From the NCBI GenBank assembly GCA_902527215.1, contig CABZOF010000001.1:62001-126000 (forward strand): 64,000 bases of DNA. The letters are read 5' to 3'. Origin of the DNA: an uncultured Pelagibacteraceae bacterium. Its GTDB lineage: Bacteria; Pseudomonadota; Alphaproteobacteria; Pelagibacterales; Pelagibacteraceae. A program made the position numbers and the translations under genes. The number at the start of each line of letters is the position of its first letter. Position 1 is the first letter of the stretch. This document shows, piece after piece, positions 8,490 through 18,146 of this stretch. Below the pieces are notes generated by a model that was not told the origin of the DNA, ran no database searches, and was given only the letters and a program-made list of their open reading frames with translations.

Positions 8490-9542
8490 TTAATTAAAGT
8501 TTTGTGATGTTAGTTCATACAATCGACTAACTGTTCTTTTGAAAGGCTTTTTCATGCTATTAGTGGACTCGAGTGAATTTAATTCAACTTCTGATTTGAT
8601 CATCAATGGTATTTTTTTTTCATAAATAATATCGACAAAAGTAATAAACCTTTGTTGCTGGTTAGAAATACTTTCATTAAAGTTAGGCAGATTTTCAATA
8701 AAAATAAAGTCGCTTTCGTTTGCAATTTTAATGTAGTCCTCAGATCCAAGATTTCTATTACAAATTTCGTCAAAAGAAACCTTAAGAACTCCTTCATAAA
8801 AGTTATCAAATACTAATTTGCGACCCTTCACATCTAATATCTTAGTGGTTTGTTTTTTATTCTTTGTAGCTTTTCTAAAAGATTTATTAAATTTAAAATT
8901 AGATGAATTATCAATAGGTGACAAAAATCTACTTAAATTTGTATTTTTTGTAGCTCTATAATCTTCCTCAATATTAAGTTCTAATTCGAAGCAATTGTTT
9001 TTTAAAATATTTAAAAAAGGGATGAATTGATCTCTTTGTAATCCATTTTTATATAAATCTTTAATATTTGTATTTGAAGAAAAAAAAACTTTTATATTTT
9101 CATTAAATATTCTTTCAAATAATTTACCTAAGATCATAGCATCAACAATATTTGTTACTTGAAATTCATCAAAATATAATATTTTTGTTTTGTCACTTAA
9201 ATTTTTAACAAATTTTTCTAACCCATTGTCATTTCCTTTTTTTTTATTTTCAAATATAAAATCATGAAATTCAACCATAAACTCATTAAAGTGTAATCTT
9301 GATTTTTTTTCTTTTAAACTTTCAAAAAAAAAATTTAAAATCATAGTTTTACCTACACCTACATCGCCAACTAAATAAAAGCCTAATTTATTTTTTTTAT
9401 CTTTGAATAATTTTTTAATAAATGACTGATTGAAGTTAAGATTGTAATATTCACTTAATTTTTGGACTATTTTTATTTGATTTTCGTTTATTTCTAAGTC
9501 CTTATCTTCGCAGTGTTTAAGATAAGATTTTTTCAAACTCAT
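8490..9542 (-). CDS. zapE: AFG1/ZapE-family ATPase
   Basis: A 350-residue P-loop ATPase of the AFG1-like family, related to ZapE, which acts in bacterial division and in stress or protein quality control. Walker A is GDVGVGKT near residue 60 and Walker B is ILYFDEFQV near 121. The C-terminal half carries the family segments FNKSFRKATKNK and LVFDNFYEGVLKVSFDEICNR in diverged form. The N-terminus is shorter than in E. coli ZapE, and the protein is lysine-rich like its neighbours. It overlaps the cupin gene upstream by four bases. Confidence 0.85.
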   Translation of the reverse strand: MSLKKSYLKHCEDKDLEINENQIKIVQKLSEYYNLNFNQSFIKKLFKDKKNKLGFYLVGDVGVGKTMILNFFFESLKEKKSRLHFNEFMVEFHDFIFENKKKGNDNGLEKFVKNLSDKTKILYFDEFQVTNIVDAMILGKLFERIFNENIKVFFSSNTNIKDLYKNGLQRDQFIPFLNILKNNCFELELNIEEDYRATKNTNLSRFLSPIDNSSNFKFNKSFRKATKNKKQTTKILDVKGRKLVFDNFYEGVLKVSFDEICNRNLGSEDYIKIANESDFIFIENLPNFNESISNQQQRFITFVDIIYEKKIPLMIKSEVELNSLESTNSMKKPFKRTVSRLYELTSQNFN

Positions 9543-9967
9543 TTTTTTGTTTTAAAATCTATTCCATATTCCGATCTTGGTCCTTTTCTGAATCCATATG
9601 GGCCTGCTAAAAAAATAGTCATTGGTTTAGTTCCTGGCTCTAAGTCTACTCTGTGAAAATTATTAGCAGATCTAAATCCGATATATCCTGGTGCTCGCCA
9701 AACTTTTCCTGTTTTTAATGTTTCCCAATATCCTCCCCTCAAAATGATTGTGATGTAAGGAAATAAATGATTATGAACACCATCACCGTGGTCATCGTCT
9801 AACATTTCATGGATTAGTATGTTAAATGGAAACCACTTTGGTCTATGACGGAATAATAGATAATATCTATTCATCCATGGTTTTGCTTTTTGGAATTCTG
9901 GGTGTGATGGACCTCGGTCAAATACTACTTTTTTTCTGCCAAGTTTTTCTAAAATCTTTAAAAACAT
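9539..9967 (-). CDS. Cupin-like protein
   Basis: A 142-residue protein whose middle looks like a small cupin barrel: HEMLDDDHGDGVHNHLFPYI followed by a glycine turn (LRGGYWE), then GYIGFRSANNFHRVDL and a Pro-Gly turn. The histidines in the first block and NNFHRV could bind metal. I do not recognise a named family or a substrate. It overlaps zapE by four bases and bamB by one base, so it belongs to that operon. Confidence 0.7.
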   Translation of the reverse strand: MFLKILEKLGRKKVVFDRGPSHPEFQKAKPWMNRYYLLFRHRPKWFPFNILIHEMLDDDHGDGVHNHLFPYITIILRGGYWETLKTGKVWRAPGYIGFRSANNFHRVDLEPGTKPMTIFLAGPYGFRKGPRSEYGIDFKTKK

Positions 9968-11238
9968 TATTTTGTTCTGGCTATAGCATTATCTTTTATT
10001 AAATACATACTGCTCTTAAATATATAGGGTCTTGAAATTTTTGATCCATGTATTTTTGTAATCTTTTCTTGTAAACCAGTTATTGAATTAATTGTTAATA
10101 ATCGTCCATTATTTAATGAGACAAATATCTTGTATTTTCCGTGTATAAATCCTGTTGGTTTTATATCCCTTCTATTTTTAAAATTTGTCAAGATATCTGT
10201 AATTCTTAAAATATTGCCAGTTCTATCATCTATTACAAAAAGGTACCCTTCATTAGAAACTGTAAAGATTAAACTTTCGATTATAGTTGGTCTTAAACTG
10301 GAATTTATCGATTGCGTCCATTTAATTATTCCTGTTCTTGCATCTATTGCAAAAAACTCATTTTTGTTATTTGAAAAATAGATTGTATTATTTTCAAAAA
10401 CTAAGTCTGAATTTTCTAAGCTAAATGCGTCTTGATATATTAAACTACTTTGTGTTGGTGTTTGCCACACTAAACTTCCATTATTTACATCTAGTGCTGT
10501 TACATCTCCCAAGTTATTTATAAAAAAAACAATTTCATCCTTTAAAATTATTGAGAGTTTTTTTTGTGATTTTATAAAAGAATTGTCTGTTTTAAAATTC
10601 CATAATTCCTTTCCATCCTTAGTAGATATGGCTCTAATAATGTTATCGAAATCTATTGTTAAAAATTTATCTTTATAAACTTTGATATCAGAATTAAAAG
10701 ATGATGAACTGTATTTTGACCAAATAACTTTACCATCATTTAAATCAATTGAATACATTTTTGACAAATTATCATTTACAATCAAACGATTACCAGCCTG
10801 AGCAAAATATAAAATAGGATTAAGTTTCTTTTCTTTTTTATTATAATTATTAATCTCCCATATTTTCTTAAGGTCTTCGCTTAACTTGATAACCGAACCT
10901 TTTCCATTGAAAAAAATAACATTTTCGTTTTCTGTAAAAAATAATTCAGGTTGATTTGAATTAAATTTTTTAATTTTATTTATTTTGTATGTTAAAAATT
11001 TATCAAGATTAGCGTCGAAATTAATATTTCCATTACTATTGCTGTTATTTTTTTGAAAAGGTTTTAATTTAAAAGTATTTAACTTCTTAATCTTTAGTTG
11101 TTGGTTAAATTCTTTTTCAATGGGCTCATTTTTTTTAAAAATATCTATTAATTTATCATTATCTACTGAGTCCTTTTTTGAGAAACTACAATTTGATAAA
11201 AATATTAAAATAATTATATATTTAATAGCTTTATTCAC
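9967..11238 (-). CDS. bamB: Outer-membrane assembly lipoprotein BamB (PQQ-like beta-propeller)
   Basis: A 423-residue lipoprotein. The N-terminus has a hydrophobic signal ending in the lipobox LSNC near residue 17, so it is secreted and lipid-anchored. The rest shows repeated propeller blades of the WD-like PQQ type, for example INDGKVIWSKYS-like, STKDGKELWNFKT, VNNGSLVWQTP and ARTGIIKWTQS. BamB supports the Bam complex that inserts beta-barrel proteins in the outer membrane. The preceding gene is YfgM-like, the same order as yfgM-bamB in other proteobacteria. The usual next gene der is not here. Confidence 0.85.
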   Translation of the reverse strand: MNKAIKYIIILIFLSNCSFSKKDSVDNDKLIDIFKKNEPIEKEFNQQLKIKKLNTFKLKPFQKNNSNSNGNINFDANLDKFLTYKINKIKKFNSNQPELFFTENENVIFFNGKGSVIKLSEDLKKIWEINNYNKKEKKLNPILYFAQAGNRLIVNDNLSKMYSIDLNDGKVIWSKYSSSSFNSDIKVYKDKFLTIDFDNIIRAISTKDGKELWNFKTDNSFIKSQKKLSIILKDEIVFFINNLGDVTALDVNNGSLVWQTPTQSSLIYQDAFSLENSDLVFENNTIYFSNNKNEFFAIDARTGIIKWTQSINSSLRPTIIESLIFTVSNEGYLFVIDDRTGNILRITDILTNFKNRRDIKPTGFIHGKYKIFVSLNNGRLLTINSITGLQEKITKIHGSKISRPYIFKSSMYLIKDNAIARTK

Positions 11239-11875
11239 TGAAATCTGATCGTAACCTTCTTTGGACTTCTAATTTAACTTTTGGACTAACATTTTCCATT
11301 TCTGCTATTTGATTAAAGAATTCTTTTGATTTCTGCTTTTGTTTTTTTGATAAATAAAACTCAGCCATAAGATATAATGCTTGTGGTTTCCAGAGACTGT
11401 CTGATTTTATTACTGGATTAAGTATATCTAATAATTCATTTTCTTTTGCAAAGTCTGAATTAAATAGACCTTTTTTGTATATGGTTAAGTTTTTAATTTC
11501 TTTCTCAAGAGATACATCATTTATAAGAAGATCAAAATATGAATTTATTTCATCACTAGACGTTATTAAATCATTATCTAATAAGAAAAAGAAAGCTAAT
11601 GGAGAATAGGTTTTATCTTTAGCATTTATGATTTCTATCAAATTATTATTTATATTATCTTTTTTTCCTGTCTCAAAATTTGTAACAATTGAATTGAATT
11701 TATTTGCTAACTTTTCTTTACTGCTAGACTTGAACTCTTGATAGCCAAAAAAGGTAATCAATATCAAAATAATTAATATTAACAAAGTTATTAATTGTTT
11801 TCTTTTTGATATTAAAAAGTTTTTTAATTTTTCAACTCTTGTATTTGTATTAATAATTTCTATTTCTTCATCCAT
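11231..11875 (-). CDS. YfgM-like membrane-anchored TPR protein
   Basis: A 214-residue protein with a short cytoplasmic N-terminus, one membrane anchor at about residues 28-46 (a run of Leu, Ile and Thr ending FFGYQEF), and a periplasmic helical region with degenerate TPR-like repeats. It precedes bamB with an eight-base overlap. YfgM homologues in other bacteria are periplasmic chaperone-network proteins near the Sec translocon. The family call rests on topology and neighbourhood more than on strong motifs. Confidence 0.75.
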   Translation of the reverse strand: MDEEIEIINTNTRVEKLKNFLISKRKQLITLLILIILILITFFGYQEFKSSSKEKLANKFNSIVTNFETGKKDNINNNLIEIINAKDKTYSPLAFFFLLDNDLITSSDEINSYFDLLINDVSLEKEIKNLTIYKKGLFNSDFAKENELLDILNPVIKSDSLWKPQALYLMAEFYLSKKQKQKSKEFFNQIAEMENVSPKVKLEVQRRLRSDFSE

Positions 11876-14543
11876 TAATCATATTCCTTAGAACATATTG
11901 TAGAATACCACCGTTCTTGTAGTATTCTAATTCATTTTTAGTGTCTATCCTGCATAACATTTTAATTTTTTTAATGTCCCCTGTTGCATATTTAATTTCA
12001 ACTTCTAAATGATCGCCAGGATTAATTCCTTTCTCAAGACCTAACACTGAAATTAATTCTGACCCTTTTAGATTTAAATTCTGTCTATTCATATTTTCTG
12101 CAAACTGCAAAGGTAAAACTCCCATGCCTATAAGATTAGATCTGTGTATTCTTTCAAAGCTTTCTGCAATCACAGCTTTTATACCTAATAATTTTGTTCC
12201 TTTTGCAGCCCAATCTCTTGAAGAACCAGTTCCATATTCTTTTCCACCAAATACTACTAAATCTGTTCCTCTTTTTTTGTATTCAACAACAGCATCATAA
12301 ATAGGCATTACTTTTTCTTCAGGATATAATTTAGTGAAACCTCCCTCTGTACCTGGAGCCATTTCATTTTTAATTCTAATATTGGCAAAAGTTCCTCTCA
12401 TCATCACCTCATGATTTCCTCTTCTTGCACCATAAGAATTATAATCTTTGGGTAAAATTTGATGCTTCATAAAATAGTTTCCTGTTGGGCTTTCTTTCTG
12501 AATACTTCCAGCTGGCGATATATGGTCTGTTGTTACCATATCCCCTAAAATTAATAATGGTCTTGCATCTTTTATTTCCTTAAAACCTTCTGGTTCATCA
12601 GGTAAATTTTCAAAAAATGGTGGTTTTTTTACATAGGTAGAATTTTCTTCCCAATTATAAATACTTCCTTTGTCCACTTTAATTTTTTGCCATTGTTCTG
12701 GTCCTTCAGAGACATTTGAATATCTGTTCACAAACATTTCAGGGTTTAAAGATTGTTTAAGAGTATTTTCAATCTCTTTATTTGAAGGCCAAATGTCTTT
12801 TAGGTAAACATCTTGTCCTTTGTTATCTTTTCCCAACGGATCTTTATATAAATCCATTCTCATAGATCCTGCGATTGCATAAGCTACTACAAGAGGAGGT
12901 GAAGCTAAATAATTTGCTTTTACTAAAGGAGAAATTCTTCCTTCAAAGTTTCTATTTCCAGACAAAACTGAAACTGCGTATAAATTATTTTCTTTAACAG
13001 CATCAGTAATATTATCTGGCAAGGGTCCAGAATTACCAATACAAGTAGTACAACCATAACCAACTAAATTAAAACCTAATTCATCTAAATATTTGCTTAA
13101 ACCAGCTTTATCTAAATAGTCAGTAACAACTTGTGATCCAGGTGCTAATGAAGTTTTAACCCAAGGTTTAACATTTAGGCCTTTTTCAATTGCATTTTTG
13201 GCTAACAGTCCTGCACCAATTAATACATTTGGATTGGAGGTATTCGTACATGATGTAATAGCGGCTATTAATATATCTCCATCTTTTATCTCAAAATCTG
13301 TGTCTTTAACTTTTGCTACTGTTGGATCAGTTTTTTTACATACTTCTTCAAAAACTTTAATAAAATTTTTTGATGCCTCTGTTAAAAGAACTTTATCTTG
13401 AGGTCTTTTTGGTCCAGAAATTGTAGGAACTACTGTGGACATATCTAAAGATAAAGTATCAGTGAAAACAACGTCTTCACTTGCCCACAAATTTTGTTCT
13501 TTTGCATATTTTTCTACGATTTGAATATTCTCTTTTGATCTTCCTGAAAATTCTAAGTATTTTAATGTTTCTTCATCAATTGGAAAAAATCCACAGGTAG
13601 CTCCATACTCGGGTGCCATATTTGCAATGGTTGCTCTATCAGCAAGTGTTAGATTTTTTAGACCTTCTCCATAAAATTCTACAAATTTACCAACTACACC
13701 TTTATCTCTTAACATTTTAACTACTGTTAAAACCAAGTCTGTAGCAGTTGTGCCTTCTGGAAGTTTATTTTTCATTTCAAACCCTATCACTTCGGGTATT
13801 AACATTGATATTGGTTGCCCCAGCATGCCTGCTTCTGCTTCAATTCCTCCAACACCCCAACCAAGTACTGACAAACCGTTAACCATTGTTGTATGGCTAT
13901 CAGTTCCAACAAGCGTGTCTGGAAATAAATACTCTTTATTCTCAAATTTTTCGTTCCATACTACTTTTGATAAATATTCTAAATTTACTTGGTGGCAGAT
14001 TCCAGTGCCTGGTGGAACAATTCTAAAATTATTAAAGGCTTGTTGTCCCCATTTTAAAAAGGAATATCTCTCAAAGTTTCTATCAAACTCAATATCAACA
14101 TTCTCTTTTAATGAATTCTTTGTTGCAAACTTATCAACTTGAACAGAATGATCGATCACAAGATCTACAGAAGAAAGAGGATTGATGGTATTAGGATCTT
14201 TATTCTTTTCCTTAACTGTATCCCGCATAGCAGCGAGGTCAGCAACAGCAGGTATTCCTGTATAATCTTGCAGAAGTACTCTTGCAGGTCTATATGCAAT
14301 TTCTGTTTTAGATTTTTTTGAATTTAACCACTCTTTTATCGCTAGAATCTGATCTTTATTAACAGTCACGTTGTCTTCATATCTTAGAAGATTTTCAAGT
14401 AAGACTTTAATTGATTTTGGTAATTTATTTATGCCCTCTAAGCCATTTTTCTCTGCTGCTTTTAGTGAAAAATAAGAATAATTTTTTCCATTTGCTGATA
14501 GTTCTTTAAGACATTTAAATGAATTTTGTTTTCCTGGTTTCAT
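11868..14543 (-). CDS. acnA: Aconitate hydratase A
   Basis: Full-length AcnA of 891 residues, the TCA-cycle enzyme that interconverts citrate and isocitrate through a 4Fe-4S cluster. The cluster ligands are visible in AAITSCTNTSNPNVLIGAG (about residue 435) and GYGCTTCIGNSGPLPDNI (about 500). Other motifs are VGTDSHTTMVNGLSVLGWGV near 213, LGDMVTTDHISPAGSI near 670 and FGGKEYGTGSSRDWAAKG near 775, with the substrate-binding arginine and serines. The order of domains is the AcnA/IRP type, not AcnB. Starts six bases after the LysE-type gene and overlaps the next gene by eight bases. Confidence 0.97.
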   Translation of the reverse strand: MKPGKQNSFKCLKELSANGKNYSYFSLKAAEKNGLEGINKLPKSIKVLLENLLRYEDNVTVNKDQILAIKEWLNSKKSKTEIAYRPARVLLQDYTGIPAVADLAAMRDTVKEKNKDPNTINPLSSVDLVIDHSVQVDKFATKNSLKENVDIEFDRNFERYSFLKWGQQAFNNFRIVPPGTGICHQVNLEYLSKVVWNEKFENKEYLFPDTLVGTDSHTTMVNGLSVLGWGVGGIEAEAGMLGQPISMLIPEVIGFEMKNKLPEGTTATDLVLTVVKMLRDKGVVGKFVEFYGEGLKNLTLADRATIANMAPEYGATCGFFPIDEETLKYLEFSGRSKENIQIVEKYAKEQNLWASEDVVFTDTLSLDMSTVVPTISGPKRPQDKVLLTEASKNFIKVFEEVCKKTDPTVAKVKDTDFEIKDGDILIAAITSCTNTSNPNVLIGAGLLAKNAIEKGLNVKPWVKTSLAPGSQVVTDYLDKAGLSKYLDELGFNLVGYGCTTCIGNSGPLPDNITDAVKENNLYAVSVLSGNRNFEGRISPLVKANYLASPPLVVAYAIAGSMRMDLYKDPLGKDNKGQDVYLKDIWPSNKEIENTLKQSLNPEMFVNRYSNVSEGPEQWQKIKVDKGSIYNWEENSTYVKKPPFFENLPDEPEGFKEIKDARPLLILGDMVTTDHISPAGSIQKESPTGNYFMKHQILPKDYNSYGARRGNHEVMMRGTFANIRIKNEMAPGTEGGFTKLYPEEKVMPIYDAVVEYKKRGTDLVVFGGKEYGTGSSRDWAAKGTKLLGIKAVIAESFERIHRSNLIGMGVLPLQFAENMNRQNLNLKGSELISVLGLEKGINPGDHLEVEIKYATGDIKKIKMLCRIDTKNELEYYKNGGILQYVLRNMING

Positions 14544-14549
14544 AATTTT

Positions 14550-15140
14550 TTAGTAATAAAAAGTTGCTATACAGCTTAATAAGAGTGCCGACATAACATA
14601 ATTAAACCATTTAATAAATTTCTCATTTGTCGCGAATTTCCTCATAAATTTTCCAATTATAGTCCAAAAAATAATACTAATAACTGCAAACAAAAAGGCA
14701 ATGCTTAATAGCCAAATAGAATATGAAATAAAGTTACCACCAGACTCTACATAGGTGGAAACTGCAATTATAGCAACAATTACACCTTTAGGATTTAAAA
14801 ATTGATATAGAAATGTTTCAACAAAATTTACAGGTTTTAAATTATCACTTTCACTTGATGATTTTGAAAATGATATTTTGTAAGACAAATATATTAAAAA
14901 AATTGTTCCTGTAAAAATTAAACCTTTTTGGAGTATTGGATAAAGCTTAAATATATTTATTAAACCAAAGTTAATTACTGCTAGCATAAATGTAAAACCA
15001 AAAATTACTCCCAACATCAAAGGGATGGTTTTTTTAAAACCATGATTAAATCCAGAATGAGAGGCAACAATATTATTTGGCCCTGGAGAACAGCTCGTAA
15101 CAAACATGAACAAACATAGAGACAGTAATTCAGGGTGCAT
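14550..15140 (-). CDS. LysE/RhtB family amino-acid exporter
   Basis: A 196-residue inner-membrane protein with about six hydrophobic segments. The family signature SPGPNNIVASHSGFNHGFKK is near residue 18. Members export amino acids or similar solutes; the substrate cannot be told from sequence. It lies two bases from csaA and six from acnA in one minus-strand run. Confidence 0.85.
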   Translation of the reverse strand: MHPELLSLCLFMFVTSCSPGPNNIVASHSGFNHGFKKTIPLMLGVIFGFTFMLAVINFGLINIFKLYPILQKGLIFTGTIFLIYLSYKISFSKSSSESDNLKPVNFVETFLYQFLNPKGVIVAIIAVSTYVESGGNFISYSIWLLSIAFLFAVISIIFWTIIGKFMRKFATNEKFIKWFNYVMSALLLSCIATFYY

Positions 15141-15142
15141 GC

Positions 15143-15484
15143 TTATGCTACAGGCAAACCATTTTCTACTTTTTGGGATGGGTGAACAAGAACAACCTTG
15201 CCTTCCTCATCTATAGAACCAAGTATTAAAACCTGAGAAACAATACCTGCTATATTTTTTTCAGGAAAGTTACATACTCCAATAACTTGTTTTCCAACTA
15301 AATTTTCCTCATTATAATAATGAGTTATCTGTGCTGATGATTGCTTAATTCCTATATCTTTCCCAAAGTCAACTTCAACAACAAGAGATGGTTTCCTCGC
15401 TTTTTCATTTTTTTTTACCGATATTACAGTTCCTACTCTGATGTCTACTTTGTCATAAATGTCGTAGGTTATTTGTTCTTTCAT
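15143..15484 (-). CDS. csaA: CsaA-type tRNA-binding (EMAP/OB-fold) protein
   Basis: A 113-residue protein consisting only of the tRNA-binding OB-fold domain. Motifs are YDKVDIRVGTVISV, ARKPSLVVEVDFG, KQSSAQITHYY and GKQVIGVCNFPEKNIAG, matching CsaA. CsaA has chaperone- and tRNA-binding activity. It is free-standing and not the C-terminus of a methionyl-tRNA synthetase, since its own start and stop frame the domain. Its start codon is only 25 bases from the divergent argE start. Confidence 0.88.
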   Translation of the reverse strand: MKEQITYDIYDKVDIRVGTVISVKKNEKARKPSLVVEVDFGKDIGIKQSSAQITHYYNEENLVGKQVIGVCNFPEKNIAGIVSQVLILGSIDEEGKVVLVHPSQKVENGLPVA

Positions 15485-15509
15485 AGATTTAATATATAAT
15501 TAAAAATAA
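15485..15509. promoter_or_regulatory. 25-base divergent spacer between csaA and argE
   Basis: Only 25 bases separate the two start codons. The spacer is almost pure A and T, with TATAAT at 15495-15500 on the plus strand and a similar TATATT on the minus strand at the same place. If these are the -10 boxes, each -35 region must lie inside the coding sequence of the opposite gene. Confidence 0.4.
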
Positions 15510-16697
15510 ATGAGTACAGGAAATAATTTAGAAGAGATATATAGTAATTCAATTAAAATACTAAAAGATTTAATTGCATTTAAAACTGTTTCTGGTGAAA
15601 ACAATACTCAACTAATAGACTATTGTGATAACATTTTAAATTCATTAGGTGCGGTGTCCTTTAGAACATATGATGAAGAAGAAAAAAGAGTAAATCTATT
15701 TTCAACTATTAAAGCTAAAAAAGCGAGTAACAAAAAACCAATTATTTTATCTGGTCATACTGATGTAGTTCCAGTTTCTAAAGGATGGGCAACAGATCCT
15801 TTTGATGCAACCATTAAAGAAGATAAACTATTTGGTAGAGGATCATGTGATATGAAAGGATTTATAGCATGTGTATTGGCATATGCTCCTATTTTCTCCT
15901 CATCAAATTTGGATCGAGATATTCACTTCTCATTTACTTTCGATGAGGAAACTGCCTGCAAAGGTGCACCTATTTTAATTAAAGAGTTAAAAAAAAGGGA
16001 AATACATAATTGTATTTGTATTGTTGGTGAACCAACTAACATGAAAATAATAGATGCACATAAAGGATGCTACGAATATACCACTTATTTTGAAGGTCTT
16101 GCAGGTCATAGTTCTCAACCAGATAAAGGTGTGAGTGCAGTTGAATTTGCAGCAAGATATGTAAATAAACTATTAGAATTAAAAGAAAAACTTAAAGAAA
16201 GACAGCTTAAAGACTCAATCTTTGATCCTCCCTACTCAACTTTGCAGGTTGGTGGAATTTTTGGGGGCATAGCACATAATGTAATTGCAGATAAATGTCA
16301 TGTGAATTGGGAAACAAGACCAGTAGTTAAAGAAGATGGAATTTTTTTAAATAATGAAATAGATAAATTTACTAAAGAAATTCTTTTACCGGCAATGAAA
16401 AAAATTTATCCAGAATCATCAATTAAAAAACACATTATTGGTGAAATAACTAGTTTTGATAGAATTTCTAATTCAGAGGCATGTGAATTTGTTTCGAGTA
16501 TAACAGGTGATAATTCTAGAGAAGTAGTTTCATTTGGAACCGAAGCAGGACTATTTCAAGAAATTGGAATCAGTACAGTTGTTTGTGGGCCCGGATCTAT
16601 AAAGCAAGCACATAAGATAGATGAATTTATAAAACTATCTGAAATTAAAAAATGTATCAGTTTTTTAGATGGTGTAAAAAATAAATCTTTGAACTAA
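15510..16697 (+). CDS. argE: Acetylornithine deacetylase (M20 family)
   Basis: A 395-residue zinc amidohydrolase of peptidase family M20A. ArgE removes the acetyl group from N-acetylornithine in arginine synthesis. Metal-binding segments are LSGHTDVVPVSKGW near residue 78, GRGSCDMKGFIACVLAY near 112, TFDEETACKGAP near 145 and GEPTNM. The dimerisation loop has AGHSSQPDKGVSAVEFA near 200. A C-terminal histidine is in GPGSIKQAHKIDE. Other M20 amidohydrolases acting on N-acyl amino acids remain possible. The 3' end overlaps the convergent aldehyde dehydrogenase by four bases. Confidence 0.85.
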   Translation: MSTGNNLEEIYSNSIKILKDLIAFKTVSGENNTQLIDYCDNILNSLGAVSFRTYDEEEKRVNLFSTIKAKKASNKKPIILSGHTDVVPVSKGWATDPFDATIKEDKLFGRGSCDMKGFIACVLAYAPIFSSSNLDRDIHFSFTFDEETACKGAPILIKELKKREIHNCICIVGEPTNMKIIDAHKGCYEYTTYFEGLAGHSSQPDKGVSAVEFAARYVNKLLELKEKLKERQLKDSIFDPPYSTLQVGGIFGGIAHNVIADKCHVNWETRPVVKEDGIFLNNEIDKFTKEILLPAMKKIYPESSIKKHIIGEITSFDRISNSEACEFVSSITGDNSREVVSFGTEAGLFQEIGISTVVCGPGSIKQAHKIDEFIKLSEIKKCISFLDGVKNKSLN

Positions 16698-18127
16698 TTC
16701 CAACCACCGATAGATTTTACTTCTAAAAATTCTAACAAACCTTCTTTTCCACCTTCTCTTCCTATTCCTGAGTGTTTAAATCCTCCAAATGGAGCGTCCA
16801 CGGCGAGTGAAGCAGTATTAGCAACTATCATTCCTGATCTAAGTTTTCTTGCAACTCTTTTAACTTTTTCTTGATCCTCAGTTTGAATATAATTTGTCAA
16901 ACCATAAGGGGTATCATTTGCTATTTCTATTGCTTCTTGCTCTGTTTCAAATGGAATTACAGATAATACAGGGCCAAAAATCTCAGTTCTAGCAATTTCC
17001 ATATTATTATTTACATCAGCAAAAACAGTTGGTTTTACATAATAACCATCTTCTAAACCATCAGGTTTTCCAGGTCCTCCTGCTATTAAATTGGCACCTT
17101 CATCTATACCCTTTTTAATTAAACCTTGAATTTTATTATATTGTGTTTCTGATATTACTGGACCAATGTGATCTCCTTCTTTTTGGGGAATATCAACTTT
17201 ATATTCATTAGCAAATTTTTTTAATCTATTAACTGCATCGTCATAAATCGATTTTTCTACCAGCATTCTTGTAGGTGCATTACATGATTGACCTGAATTT
17301 CTAAAACATCTTGCAGCTCCTCTTTCAATTGCCTCAGAATCTGCATCTTTAAAAATAATATTTGCTCCTTTTCCACCTAATTCAAGACTTACTCTCTTAA
17401 AGTCTTTTGCAGCATTTTGTGAAATTAGGGCTCCTGCTCTTGTTGAGCCTGTGAAAGATATCATATTCACATCTTTGTGACTGGTCAGTGCATTACCGGT
17501 AGTTTCTCCATCTCCATTAACTAAATTAAACACACCTTTTGGAAAACCTGCCTCATCAATAAGTTCTGCAAGTATTATTGATGATAAAGGTGCTAACTCA
17601 GAAGGTTTTAAAACCATAGTACACCCTGCTGCTAAAGCTGGGATTACTTTTAAACAAACTTGATTCATTGGCCAATTCCAAGGTGTTATTAATACGCAAA
17701 CTCCTTTGGGTTCATAAATAATTCTCTGATCTTGTGCATGATCTCCTAAAGGTTTTTCAAAATCAAAAGCTTTAAGATACTTTATAAATGATTTTGTATG
17801 ACTGGCTCCTGTACCAGTTTGTAGTTTCGATGCAAAATCTTTTGGAGCACCCATCTCCATCATTATTGCTTCTGTAGTGTCATTCCATCTTTTTTTATAT
17901 AGCTCATAAAACTTTTCTAATAATTTAATCCTCTCCTCTTTTTTTGTGAAACCCCAAGTTTGAAAAGCAGTTTTTGCAGCTAACACTGCATCATCAACAT
18001 CTTCTTTTCCACCCAGTGAAATAACCGCACAACTTTTCTCAGTAGCAGGATTTATTACTTGAATGTCTTTAGAATTTTTAGGTTCTACCCATTTACCGTT
18101 TATGTAAAAATTTCTTTTTTCTAACAT
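16694..18127 (-). CDS. NAD(P)-dependent aldehyde dehydrogenase (paralogue 1)
   Basis: A 477-residue ALDH-superfamily enzyme. LITPWNWPMNQ holds the catalytic asparagine, SFTGSTRAGALI the cofactor loop, LELGGKGANI the general-base glutamate and NSGQSCNAPTRM the nucleophilic cysteine near residue 278. It lies 19 bases downstream of the agmatinase-like gene in the same direction, suggesting oxidation of an aldehyde from polyamine or guanidino-compound breakdown (inference). It is strikingly similar along its whole length to the second ALDH at 44953-46383. Confidence 0.92.
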   Translation of the reverse strand: MLEKRNFYINGKWVEPKNSKDIQVINPATEKSCAVISLGGKEDVDDAVLAAKTAFQTWGFTKKEERIKLLEKFYELYKKRWNDTTEAIMMEMGAPKDFASKLQTGTGASHTKSFIKYLKAFDFEKPLGDHAQDQRIIYEPKGVCVLITPWNWPMNQVCLKVIPALAAGCTMVLKPSELAPLSSIILAELIDEAGFPKGVFNLVNGDGETTGNALTSHKDVNMISFTGSTRAGALISQNAAKDFKRVSLELGGKGANIIFKDADSEAIERGAARCFRNSGQSCNAPTRMLVEKSIYDDAVNRLKKFANEYKVDIPQKEGDHIGPVISETQYNKIQGLIKKGIDEGANLIAGGPGKPDGLEDGYYVKPTVFADVNNNMEIARTEIFGPVLSVIPFETEQEAIEIANDTPYGLTNYIQTEDQEKVKRVARKLRSGMIVANTASLAVDAPFGGFKHSGIGREGGKEGLLEFLEVKSIGGWN

Positions 18128-18146
18128 ATATTAAGCTATCTGTTCT

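Noticed and set aside
13198..14321. Plus-strand frames across aconitase
   Set aside because: Antisense shadows of acnA, which has full-length motif support.
15143..15484. CsaA as a detached C-terminal piece of methionyl-tRNA synthetase
   Set aside because: It has its own start and stop and no synthetase sequence upstream; length matches free-standing CsaA.
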